64,000 nucleotides of DNA, taken from NCBI GenBank assembly GCA_008508345.1, contig QNGE01001684.1, positions 47,842-111,841 on the forward strand. Direction: 5' to 3'. Within the stretch, counting starts at the first letter, position 1, and every line of letters begins with the position of its first letter. The DNA comes from Paragonimus westermani. Its lineage: Eukaryota; Platyhelminthes; Trematoda; Plagiorchiida; Troglotrematidae. The notes under the pieces were generated by a model. That model did not search any database, was not told where the DNA came from, and saw only the letters and a list, made by a program, of their open reading frames with translations. The position numbers and the translations under genes were made by a program. Positions 52,029 to 64,000 of this stretch are shown piece after piece.

Positions 52029-55000
52029 GTAGGTCTTTGTATTCGAATAAGCATTTTGTCAGAAGAAGAAGAAGTGGAAAGATAATTTTCAGTAGGGCGG
52101 CAAAAGCAAATGTGACGTTTACAATTTATTTGTATCCGTTCATAATTATCTTTTGGTGGACGTTGTAGAATTCGCACATTGTTCCATTCATTTATGTTCG
52201 CTTTCAGACTTTACTTCACCATACTTTCCAAACATCTGAACCTCATCCTCTGTAAGTTTTTGTTTACCAACCTATGATCATAGATTGCGCTGACAACCAA
52301 TAGAGCTGGTTTGGTTTAACTGAATTGCAGGTGCATCTTCAAGGTTGTTAATTAGGAAATATGAAGTGGAGAAAGACCCAGAATGTGGAAGGTGGTAAAC
52401 GCATGAACCACAATAACCTGTTGTAAAGCCTTAATCGTTCGTTCCACACTAATGTTTATTCGTAGTGTGTCAGTATCGTTGACGGGAATGTTTGCTCCAA
52501 CTTCTCCACACTGTGATGGTTGTAACGTTGGCGACGATAAAACAGCTTGGTTGGTTACAATTCGCAGGGATTTTGACAAATTGGTTTGTTTGCTCATCAC
52601 ACATCTCACGATGGAATGTTGGTGAACTTAGAAATTTCATAGTGAAATCCATTCTTTTTGATAGCGGTTTTCATGGGTTTTAAAATAATATGGGAAATCT
52701 GACGGTTTGCTCAAAACGCTGATTGCGTCACCTTTTAGCTGTTTTGACCGCAGCTGATAAACAAACATATATCATTGTTTGTACTGACAGAGTAACAGGG
52801 ACAAAGTTAGGTCATCATCTGAATTCTAACGAGTATTGTGTTTTTGCCTTAATCCCCTTATTCCGAATACTTATCCATCACAATGGGTGATTGTCAGCCT
52901 TACGTTCAGCCGTTGGAACATTGTGGTTAATGCCAAACTGAACACAGCCGGTCAGCATTTTGAGTGACATGAGTGATCTTACTTGCACCCCTATTGGTAT
53001 GCTTTACCACTCCAACAATCTAATTCCCGCACTACACACCTCCACATTCGCTTACGTCCAGCACACGTACCCTGCTCCACAATTACCAGGCGGTTTGCCT
53101 GCTGTCTGGCCGCTCAATCCTGTTTTCATAGATACAAATACTCTTTTTCCTCATAACTTTTGTTGTACAGTGGTTTCTTCGTCTTCATTAGTAACACATT
53201 TGTAAACAAACGTTCATCTTTAATTCTGTGCGTTCACAATTTCTTCAGGCAATTTATTCAAATGGCTTTGTACACAATGTTAGATTAAAAAAGATATCGG
53301 TGGCTTCAATTTTGGGCGATATGCGCAATTTACCTTTCATTAGTAAAACAAATTCTGTCCGTTATTTGACAGTTTCTGTCTGTCTCAAGCTGACCATAAA
53401 AGTGTGCAACAGATCGGTTATTACTTCCTCAACTTAAACCATCTTCTTCAGACGTTGTATGTTTGAATACAAGAAAGCAAGTTCATTCATAACCATCACC
53501 TTTTCCATCTTTAGTGGTAATTCTAAACTCACAGATTCCAAAGTGGGTATATATGTATAGTTATGTTTACCGATAAATGCGGGTACAGAACATTAGTTAA
53601 AAGCGGTGAAGTACAGATTAACCTGGCGTTTCCCAACAACTGAATAGTTTGGTGAACGCTTTCGTTGATATTTACAACAACATATACAATCAGATAGCTT
53701 TTGTGGCCAATTGTAATCACTGTGACACAACTCAAAGTTTTATAGTCCTTAATTATTCATGCTTTTACTCACCTTGAAGGTATAAACTACATGCGAAGTT
53801 CATATCCCCATGACTACCGCTAGCGTATGCTAGGTCAGTAATTTACATATCGTGTACAGTTGCATTGCTTAGCGAATATTTAAACGTCAAGTTGATCGCT
53901 CTCACCTTGGAACAATGGCGCATTCAGAACCATGTCATATAAGTTGAATATACAATTTCTTAGAAAGGATGAGAACACAGTCTATCTCTCTATGACTGAC
54001 AAAAACTTTCGAGGATTTCTGCAACCTGAAGGAAATGCGTCGCTGATTCACTCAGTCGCGTATATCTTACAGGATCGGCGTATAAAAACAAGAACAACAG
54101 CCGGGAGGTTTTGATGGGGAACAATCAGGTTCACTTTTCCAGGCCAAGGCGTAAATTGAGTTAGGGATAGACTGTAGTTAATTCCAGCCCATATTTCAAA
54201 AAAGTGTCCGGGTAACTCAATAACGTATGCTCTGAGGTGACTGTTTGATGACTTGTTAGGGTAAATTAATGTAAGTCGGTAGTTGATCAAGAACTGAAGT
54301 TTGTGGACTTTTCTTTAGATGGGCACATACTGACCACTTCGCTTTAAACTAGAAAGGTTTTGACAAATGATAGGCTCAATGGAAGGACGGCTTCAGTTCT
54401 CTTGTTGCTCTACACTCGCTTTAGGGAATGAGCTGAACAAGCGCAAATTGTTTGGCAGGTTCTGTCTTAACTAAACGTGGTACTTAACCCCTTACTTTGA
54501 TAGCCTTTTGCTAGTTAAGTAACAGCACCTTGATCTTCACCCCCTAAGTGCGTAAATCTTTTTTCTTCGAAGCTGAAACCTTCTCTTTGTCTCTTAAAAC
54601 AAGGCGGTTTCTGATTATTTATTCATGTTTCCCACACATATTTTCCTTTTGTGTCCGTGTTGAAAAATAACAGCAGTAACGACTCGATATGACTGAAATC
54701 AGATTCGTGAACTTATTGCCATCAAATTCGGCAGCTTACCAAGCTAACCGACGGTAAGCAAGTTTCGTTTGTGAATTAATAAGATTCACAATAAATAAAA
54801 ATCTCCATGAATTGTAAATAAACTAAACGGAACAAATGTGAGAGGCTTGAAGGTTTCACATTAATGAAACTTTCCATAAGCCAGATTGAACGAGATGTCA
54901 CTTGTGAATGCCGATTTCAAAGAACCCTTCAAATCAATAGGGGCAGATCGATATGGTTATATTTTAGTCGTTGTGCAGAAGGAAACGATTACGTTGAGAC

Positions 55001-58000
55001 AACCAACGCTCTGCTTCTAAGTGTGACTTATACTGAAACGTGAAAGAAAAGTTAGCAGCATTATATGCACTTGGCTGTCTTATTGAAGCTAGTGAGTACA
55101 GCATTTTTTACGAATATTCACCGTCGAGTCGGTTACAGGACAATTCTATTTTAATGCAATGCTTATCTACTTAGGGACAGTTTCATACCACCAAGCATTT
55201 TAACAGCTGATGTTCATATTCCCAGTTCAATGTGGTATCCGTTGTGATACAGGACCAAAGTTATCCGGAGTCTATCGTGAAACGCTTTTTAATGGACTAT
55301 ACCAAGAAAACTTCTCACCAGTCGTGATAATAAGCAATTACATCGGATGGGAAGTTTAAGATTTTCGATTTTCAACTTCAAACTAGAAAACTACTCAACT
55401 GTTTCATTAGTAATTGAACTTAAAATTACACTAGTCGAAGGGATAATCCAGACAACAAGACTTCTTTTCTGCGGGCTAAATTCTTCAAACGCTTGATCAC
55501 CGGCTCACTCTATCCTGCTTGAGATAAGATAAAATTAATTCACTTAACTTGCAACAATACCGTTGATACAAACTAATATGATTTGCTTACGTTTTTTCAA
55601 TTTGGTCACCATTAAAACCCTCGTTTCATAGTGATACCCATATGTATGTGTTGCACATTTGTTTAGCTGTTCACTCGTTGCACAAAGCCCGTAGATAAAT
55701 TAAGCGTTGTCTCAGTAAATCAACTACTAATGATGTGTATGTATCTTCGAACATTATATTCCCCCTTGAGATGTGGTCAGTTGTTGTTTGTAATTTGTTT
55801 GAAACGAGCAATATTTCCAGTTCATGAAAACATTCAGACGAACAGGTTTTCGATATTTCATTTTCACTCCGGTACAATTATGCGACGAATTTATAGAATT
55901 AGACCGAGATACCGATCGGAGTTAGTACGAAGAACTTATATGAATGGCTATTCCGGTTCAACTTCGATAATTTCTATTCTGTTATCTACTCTCTTTCGCA
56001 GTATATGCACGTTAGTATGAATTACTAGAACCCAGTAAAGAAAAACATTTAGTAGAATAAAATATCTACACCTTTGAAAATGAAAGAGAGGGTTAATTCG
56101 CACACCAGGTGATTTTTTTAAGTGAATATAAGTCAGCCTTGTCAATAATTTGATGAGTGCGTTGATGTTTGCTTCAGTGACCTGTATTATCTCACACCCT
56201 GTCCAGGAGGCCTATAGAAATTCTTACTGTTGATAAATTTGACAAGTATGCAGAAAACCTGACTCACGCCCTGTTCACTACTGGCAACCTAAAATCGTTT
56301 GTGAAAATTTGGTAGAAAAGATAGATAGTCAAAAGTCAACAATAAACCCGTCTTCAAAAAAATCTATTCCTGAACTTTCATATGAGTTATAACCATATTG
56401 CAAGTAATCCAAGTAAAACTGTGAAATTATATTACGTCGCAGCTGCCATACGGATGAATTAAGGCTTTTCGCACCCACTATCAAGATGGTTTCCACGTTG
56501 TTCATCATGAGCAGCTGAACAGTTCCGAACTTTCAACGCTTTGACAATTCATCGATAGTTATGGTGACGTACTTAGTAGTAGGGTATACGGGGATTTATC
56601 ACAATAGCTTAACGGGCGACTGCAACGCAGGAGTTCGGTGGCTTCAGCTACAAGGCGCCACATGGATATTTGTCTTTCGGTTGAACCAGTCATGTTAGTT
56701 ATTACCTTATTACGTACAAAATCATCCAAAGCTGTCGATGTTTCCAGGATCTAAGCTGATTATACCGCATCAGTCAATGCTGTGTGTGCAAATGGTGCTG
56801 ACAAAGTTAACAGCATTTTCGTGGAGTGATTGCTGTGTGACAGCTGGCGCGATCAAGTTTGCAAACGATTATCACAACAAGAACTGTCTACGTATGATCT
56901 GTGATCATACGCATGTTGCTGAGGGGAATAACCAGTTGCCAGGTAGCACCCACTATGGATTTGTTGTTTCAGTGAAACTGTGTGTTGGAAATTTACACTT
57001 ACCATTAGGAAACTGTAGTCACTGCATCAGATGTAGAATCTGGACATCAATAAACACTGTAACTTTTTTTGTACCTTAGCATATTCTTTTTTGAGATGGT
57101 ACTCAAAAACCGCTCTGTCAACGACTAGTCACAATATTTGGTTTCCACATTTTGTAAACGCTTACCTGTAACCCTGTTAAAACCCTTCAGGAAATCTTGA
57201 TATATATGAGTTGTCAGCTAAAGCTTAATTCAGGACGTGCAATTATTGTAAAAGATGGACGGATTGTATTCGCTTACTCGAAAAAAACTTAATTGACATA
57301 CAAAATTGTACTTTACCTACGTAACGTGGTGGCAAGCAAAAACTTATCGTAGACGCCATCGAAAAACAGATTCCTAAATGCATGCTGCTTATTACTAACA
57401 GTCTGAAAGATAGGTCGGAATACGTATGATCAAATATTCCACTACTGTGGTTATTTCACCCAAAGTTTACACTCATGTGATTCAAAATATCCAGGGCGCC
57501 AAAGCTTACAAACAGACTTACGCTTGAACACCTATCACTGTCTCGTTACTTTTTAACAAAAAACGGTTTATTTTTGTTCTTGTGATACCACTGAGATCGA
57601 CAGGCAGTCAAAAGTAATGTCGTTTTAATTGGACCACTTAACAAAATTAATTGAGTTTCAAGTTCCAGAGAGCAATTTAATATTAAAAGCGCAGGTAGTA
57701 CTAATCGCATCAAGTCGGTGGTATTGTTTTGCTACAAGGTGTTAAAAATTTTATGACATTGCTTCAACTGAAGCTAATAAGATATCTCCGAAATGGAACT
57801 TTTCCATTGTCTCTGACTTCTTTCTTCGCATGACTAATTAATTTAGCCATTTTTGACCAGCCCAGCCAAAACATCTTTGTCAAATGAAAATCCTTTAATC
57901 TGCTTATTGTGAAGAAGCATGTCATATTTGCAACATATATATGCACCACCGTATTAGAACACCATTCAGAACATTATAGCTCGTGGACAGATTTTGATAC

Positions 58001-60279
58001 GGTGATCATGGAAGTGTTTGTTTTGAAGACGAGAGAGAGGTGTGAAACTTCGCTCTATCCGAATCATCGTACGGATGATATCAGCATCGATCAACTCAAC
58101 GCGGAATTGTATAGCCTAAAACGACGTGGTGAAAACTTTTCAGAGCATACTTCGAATAGGTGCTCAAAATTTTATACCTAGTTGGACGGCTGATTTTCGT
58201 CTTCTGCCGACAATATATGTGAACAAGTCTATTTTATTTAAAGTTAGAAGCCATACCCGATTAGTGACGCCGACTGGTTTATGCCGGCATGCCTTATGGT
58301 TTATTTTACGCGGTGCAATGAAGATGAGCTTATGTTGATTGACCAGCTAGAACATTGAAATCGTTGCGATTTAATGAACGTATTTATTATCATTCTCTTT
58401 AGTTTCAAAAAATACCTATCGTACAGTTCCATAATTGAAATCAAGATTTATGAGTGAATCTACCTGAAACTGATTTACTAGCTAATGCAGCCCGTTAAAG
58501 AACAACCAAGACCACATGACGTTGTATTTTTGAGATACTCTCTGGTTTTTGAGTAAAAAGTAGAGAATAATGTTTGCAATTAATGCTTAGCAATATGGCG
58601 TAGAACTACAGTGACCTACTAAAACGTATTTCTTTCTCCCAGTATCCCTTGCTGTCTCAGTTCGCCGGCGGCATGGAATCATCACCGTAAATTACAACGA
58701 CAAGCGTACATTGTTCCAAAAAGTATTAGGATATTTCAGCTCAAATTGTTCATTTACATCGTTAATCTAAAACTCCCGTAAACTCAACAAATAAGCATAG
58801 TGTCCTCCACCGTATACGATGCACTTTTCTCCAAAAAAGATTATGCACAGACATATATGCATTGTTGTTTAGTACTGAATTGGCAGTGCAATCCACCAGT
58901 GACTGCTTTGTCCACCGCGATGTTTAAATTGCTCCAGTACACAGGAAGATAATAACATCAAACCTAGGTAAGTAAATAGGTCAAGGTGTACGAACTATCT
59001 CACGTACAACACTGATCAGTATTGCTATACTTACGGTGATACTAAAATTTGCCTGTACTATACTAAAATAACTGTGTGGATTTTGGACGTAGAACGCTTT
59101 AGAGCGAATTGCAGTGATCCACATCTCGTATTTTTATGATTATACCCGTAACGACAACTAACATAAACCTTAAACACACTTATAAATTGAGTGCAGGGTA
59201 GTCCAAATTGCATATGTTAAAGTCGGCCAGTTAAATTGTTCCCCACATTTGATAGAGAAACAAAAAAATCGTGTATCAAGTTTCACAAGCTATACAATCT
59301 AGTCGGTTTGTCGAATTAAATGGAACAACCTGACTCAGTTTTTGTTGAAAGCCTGCCAAGAAACAGTCACATACTACATTTGAGAAACGCTTCTTGTGTA
59401 TGGCTTGTGGCGCTGGTCAACCTGAAACCATGAGTAGCTTTGCTGTTTACACATCAAAAGTTATCTTCATTTTCACAAAAGCTCTTAATCTTGGAACTGC
59501 TGCCCTGGTAAACGCGCAAATTCCGCGGTTTTGCCTTCTGTCTGTCCAATGCTGATTCCGGTAGTATCAGAATAAAACACTCGAAATGATACCAGTAGTT
59601 TCTTAAATTCCTCTCTTAATTCATACATTCGAGTCCTAAATTTGGGCGCTTTGTTACGTATATTATCGTCACATCAGAGGCAACTAATGGCACAACAGGA
59701 ACATGCACAAAACCAAGCGAGAAGACTGTGTTATAGTGAACCACGCAAAAGGTAATACCGCTCAGGATATACGCTGGTTTCTAAACGTCATACAGAACTA
59801 TCTGAAAGTACTCAAATATGCACTGACTTGTAGCCCATGGAAAGTACAGTCTGCGAAACAATGTGGTTTCGCATCATGTGGATCCTCTTTACCTTCAAAA
59901 GTTACCAAAAAGTCATTCAGAGTTTCCGCACACCAGAAAGCTGTTATAACAAACTAACTATTCCCATGTATTCGGCTTGAGAATACATAACTGAAAACGA
60001 ACTTTACAGAATTGCTACACGTAGACATACTTTTAATGCCGCCACGCTAGCAACACTTCTGTTGCTGTCGATAGCTCACAGAGTATTTTCAAAGCTCTCA
60101 GATCATCTAGTTCATCACGCCCTCAAATCTTCCGTTCACGCTGCACACTTGATCGAAAACCAATCGTTATGTTGTAGACATAAAATCGTATCGAGTATAG
60201 GTCAAAGTCCTTTGAGTGTATCAAATCATCAGGAAGTGAATGTTCTTAGTCTCATTGCGCTGTGCAGCTCAGACAAATG
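52029..60279. other. No confident gene
   Basis: Open frames such as 52352-52609 minus, 52960-53205 plus, 56738-57079 plus and 57909-58181 plus look locally protein-like but match no family and lack a coherent exon set. A perfect 9 bp hairpin (CGTATGATC / GATCATACG) is at 56891-56911. Confidence 0.35.
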
Positions 60280-60966
60280 TCAAAACCGGTTTGGTGTGTC
60301 AATGATGATGCGAACAAAATGGGCATAAACGAAGCCAATAATGTTGAAACGTAACTTCACGTACATATTATTACACGTGTGGAATACATACTGAATACAT
60401 ACTGAAGTGTTTTCTAAAATTTCAACTAATTCCAAAGAATTCTTCAAGCAATACGGGGATAAGACTTTATGGATAAGATTCAAAATGTCCACTAGACAAC
60501 GAACAACTTTATGATAAGCGGAGTTGTCCACGCATAAAATTCGACATAGAAGTGTACCATCTTTTTGTACTTTTGGAGCACCTCTTAATCGGGGTGTTTC
60601 CGTGCCGACTGCTTTCAACTGTCCATAATGAGCTTCAGATATGTGTGCATGTAACAGCAATATCTGAAGTTGCCTTGCTTTTCCACCAGTGTGTTATTTT
60701 CGGCTGTCCGGGTCTACTTTGAACTTCCCTTGGTCCTTCAAAATGATATTCATTTTCTCTAAATATTTGTCTTTGGTCATGACGACTACACCAGAGCCTT
60801 TATCCGGTTTAAGGAATAACAGATACTTTATTTCTCTTAGTTCCTTCATGGCCCGATAGTGTTCCTGCTTTAGACAGCACTGTTGATGGATGGGCGCCGA
60901 CAAAAACTGGTAGGAGATATCCACCAATTTTGCGCGGAACCAGCCTGTCTTATCAAGGGTGATCAC
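60280..60966 (-). pseudogene. Penelope-like RT relic, N-terminal half
   Basis: Read leftwards, this codes for the N-terminal RT part of a Penelope protein: KLVDISYQFLSAPI, LFLKPDKGSGVVVMTKDKY (RT fingers block), a break near 60690-60660, then TPRLRGAPKVQKDGTLLCRI and NSAYHKVVRCLVDILN. It corresponds to about residues 190-365 of the intact element at 25881-28262 but is clearly a different family. Motifs A to E (SID, MGSPLGP, YVDD) are absent, as the homology fades after LELVEILENT. Frameshifts and lost residues mark it as dead. Confidence 0.88.
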
Positions 60967-61414
60967 CTATCCAACGACATGAAGCAAAATTTGAAATCTG
61001 CCCTGGCTCGAACGTATGCGGCTGCGCAGTTGCGCTTATTTCAGAGGACCAGTTCTCCGCAAACGCAAAAGTAGTTTGTCAATCTGTTTTGTCTCCCGTG
61101 TTGTGTACTAGTTCATTTGCAGTTGCACTGACGTTCACATAGGTAGGACATACCGACGACTAGCACAGCAAGTCGCCGAACACATCCTGAAGTGGTTGAA
61201 ACATCAGATGACGCACCAGCCCCAACTTGTTGCACTGACTACTCGAAATCCAACGTCATCGATTGCTAAACACCTCATAACAACAGGTTATCAAGTTGAC
61301 CCGTTAAACTCATTCAAGATACTGTTGTGCAACCGAAATTCGAAGTTACTAGCTTTCTGCGAAGCGATGTTCATTCGAACTTACCAACCGACTTTTGTGC
61401 AAAGAAGTGCTTGA
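60949..61414 (+). pseudogene. Penelope-like nuclease relic, C-terminal half, inverted
   Basis: Read rightwards, this begins at KGDHLSNDMKQNLKSALART and AAAQLRLFQRT, equivalent to residues 629-660 of the intact element. After frame breaks it continues through a decayed GIY-YIG region with HIGRT near 61130. It then goes on as TSSIAKHLITTGYQVDP and CEAMFIRTYQPTFVQRSA to a stop. It abuts and slightly overlaps the RT half on the other strand, so two parts of one protein now point away from each other. The Y-I-G tyrosine is replaced by histidine, and stops fall inside the domain. Confidence 0.88.
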
Positions 61415-64000
61415 AACATCTGGTCGGATTGCCATGGTCACGGTGTGCTTGTATGTATGTCTAGTCCCTGTTTGTCGTTAACTATATGATGTATATAACT
61501 GGCATGTTTTACGTTTGCGACCGATGAGAGTGAATGAAATGTTAACATATCTCAATATATGTCTTCTTTACGCTCTGATGACACCTAAATTATTGCTCTG
61601 GTTGGTGGATTCCGATTCCGATTAGCCTGTGACAGTAACGAAAGCCAAAGGAGGCCTGCGCCTAACCGTCGCTGCAACTGGCTTGCTGTGCGCCACTTGC
61701 GGTTTAAGTCGCACACCACATATCCAGTGTAACCACGAAGGAATGAGACCGAGAGGTGTATCAGTGAGGTTTTTGTGTCCAGCTGGTCGATGTTGGTTAA
61801 CCAGTTGATTGGCTAGCAGGGAAAGGAAACTCTGATCTCTCGGAAAGCAAACAGAGAAAGACTGCAATGACGACATCTAAACTAAGAGGAAAGATTTGTG
61901 AAGTGTAATACAATAAGCAATGCATTGTAGGATTGCACTTTAGTGCATCCCAGAGAAGGTATGGATGAAAAACAAAATTCACACTGAACTAGGAAATGTC
62001 AGACAGACCATTCATCATACAGTACATCGACAAAGCAGAAAAATCAGTGGGTAGAAGATTATAGACACCCAGTTTTCTATAAAGAGAAACGGATTAATAA
62101 CCATCACTCAGCCTCTTTTTCGACACCCATATTTGTTTGCGAGTAAGACACAGATTTTTTTATTTTATTGAAAAGCAATTCATCAACCAATATTCTGGCT
62201 CCTCATGACGAAATCTTGAATAAGCATTTCTCTTTAAATTGAAATCACAAAGTTCACTGCTTATGATGACTGTTGTTCTGTTGATTGATAAGAAGTAGAG
62301 AATTTTGGCGCTAATAATCTGGTTGTCCCCCACAACTGATAGAAGCTTCTGTATTCTCACAGATTTTCGGTCAGCCTTCTTATTCAAAACCATCATGCTT
62401 GATTGGGCTCTTTTCTGTTTCATCTGTCACTGTTTGTCACATTGCGTCGCGAAATGAAGTACTTTTTTAAGTGTCAAATAAGGTCAGATTTACGATCAAC
62501 CAAAATTTCGTCTACTGTTTCCAGTAACCTACTTGAAATGAAGCACAAATTGTTGGACATTTGGGCACCCAGTTTGCTTTGTACAGACAACTTTCAGCAG
62601 CAAAAGAAATGACGTTTAATGCTATATTTTACACGGCGTTCTTTTAGTTATCCAAACTTATTCGTGAACAACACCGTTTCCTGTTTCAAATCAGCTTAGA
62701 ACTGAATGATGTTTTGTCAAGTTTATGTACCCGTACAGCAGTCAATCAAGCACACCTAGTGGAATCTGGTATACTATAAATCCTCCAAAGAATTGTCGTG
62801 CTTTCTTTCGAGTCGAACTAAAATCCCAACTAAGTAGAGTGGAATAACCTTGTGTCATCTATTAACACCAATAAGGGCGTGAAGTCTCCTACATTGGCGG
62901 GGTCAATCGTCAGTAGCACACCAGAATTAATAAACACACGCCGAGTTGGGTTAAACGCCAGATTACGCGACGGATCAGTGCCACAGCAATCGCCACCAAC
63001 ACCACTGAAACTACATTAGCCCACCTCAGTCTTTGTTCCACACTTGTCGTCGACGCACCATCATCTAGATACACCCAGAGCTCAAGGTCATCTAGAAGAC
63101 CATTAATCGATGCCTTCTGTGATATAAAGGGGCGTTTGCCATCAGAAAAGACAGGTCCTGTGTATTCAAAAGGAACTGTTAGTCATCGTATCATTGTTTC
63201 GGAATTTTATGTTCCGTGCACCAGCAGACGATTTACAGTTCAGTGTAATGTACTTCACGACTTGGTTTTGGTTTGGTGAAATTTAATAGTTTGTAGTAAA
63301 TACTTGTAACAATGCGGCGAATCTTGTCATGCCGAAATCCACGCAGTGTGGTGTTTCTGAGATCAAATAAAGTTATGTTACTATTCAAGAATGAGATGTA
63401 CACATAACCAATACTGATTGAATTCGCTGAAGTCGTTGTAGGATTGAACACATTTTAAATCTTTTCCTTTCGGCGAAACTTTTATTGAAGCGCTTACATG
63501 TTTTTACATTCTGTGACAGGGAATTCAGTTATGAGATGCTTTTATATATTACAAACCAAGATTTGGTTTGAATGATCGTACATGCAAGTATTTGGACCCG
63601 TTCTCCCTCCATACTTTTATGTTGAGCACCCTCAGCACTATCTCGTGTTCCTGATATAAGTACCCTAATAAGTGAGTAACTAGCCACATATTATTGATAT
63701 AAGATTATTGAGAGGTTATTAAAGCGTTGCGAGTCGACTGAAATGCCCTAATTATTGAGCTGGAGAATGGGTTGGGTTAGATTTACTTGGGAGTGATTGA
63801 TTACACTGATACGGCATCCTCGAGTTTATGCAAATACCCAAATATTCAAACGCAATTAAATTAACCGCGATGAAGAAAACTTTGTCCAAGTCGTTCTTTC
63901 GGATGGAATAAGCTGATGCTTTTGATGCGTGAACTTCAACGGTTATCACACCTCCGGAAACGACCGATCCACGTCTGCAGTTTCTTCTCAACTTCCACAA
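61415..64000. other. No recognisable gene; possible Penelope 3' tail at left
   Basis: Just past the nuclease relic, CTGATGACACC at about 61576 resembles the first half of a hammerhead, but no GAAA follows. Minus-strand frames 62160-62423 and 63752-64000 (cut by the window edge) look weakly protein-like without an identifiable family. Confidence 0.35.

Noticed and set aside
52352..52609. Minus-strand frame that could be an exon (NDTDTLRINISVERTIKALQ)
   Set aside because: The possible donor CAG/GTTATT is weak, and no in-frame partner exon was found.
57909..58181. Charged, protein-like frame (ERCETSLYPNHRTDDISIDQ)
   Set aside because: There is no convincing splice site pair and no family match, so it is kept only as a note.
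61560..61590. CTGATGACACC past the 61 kb Penelope relic as a hammerhead
   Set aside because: No GAAA box or pairing stem II follows, so it is at best a fragment.

Overview
The window reads as animal nuclear DNA, most likely from a flatworm such as a trematode. It is AT-rich, gene-poor and has very long introns. Only short protein exons with GT/AG borders are visible, and the one long open frame belongs to a Penelope-like retroelement. No operons, Shine-Dalgarno sites, rRNA, intact tRNA or CRISPR were seen. The flatworm assignment is an inference from intron size, kinase sequence and transposon types; it is not proven.

The clearest host gene lies on the minus strand. It is a protein kinase closest to the NIM1 branch of the AMPK-related (CAMK/SNF1) family. 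Two consecutive exons are visible, 29308-29554 (glycine-rich loop) and 10001-10269 (VAVK lysine through the hinge and start of the C-lobe). They join in frame across a 19.0 kb intron. The catalytic-loop exon (HRD/DFG) would lie further left but was not found, so both gene ends are missing from the window.

The intron is full of mobile DNA: a 189 bp hairpin repeat (11.9 kb), a decayed LINE reverse transcriptase (23.9-25.0 kb, plus strand) and an apparently intact Penelope-like element (25.8-28.3 kb, same strand as the kinase). That element codes for a 793-residue RT plus GIY-YIG nuclease. About 80 nt past its stop codon is a sequence that folds into a canonical minimal hammerhead ribozyme.

Left of the kinase exons is a 1,328 bp inverted repeat that is almost perfect (two differences noted), with a 1,973 bp spacer (2878-7506). 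Right of the kinase exons are a foldback repeat (33.7-34.3 kb), a tRNA-derived SINE-like relic (34.9 kb), a second copy of the 189 bp hairpin repeat in opposite orientation (39.4 kb), a Penelope nuclease relic (42.1-42.4 kb) and a candidate 3' gene end on the minus strand (49.9-50.3 kb). Next come a weak plus-strand exon candidate (51.9 kb) and a Penelope relic whose RT and nuclease halves lie head to head in opposite orientations (60.3-61.4 kb). The rest is sequence in which I recognise nothing.

The recurring theme is ribozyme-type retroelement ends. There is one textbook hammerhead. Two separate hairpin repeat families share a layout of a CTGAGGA- or TTGATAA-like box, an AGG-stem-CGA-stem, and then GAAACGT. 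One further weak candidate lies near 19.9 kb.
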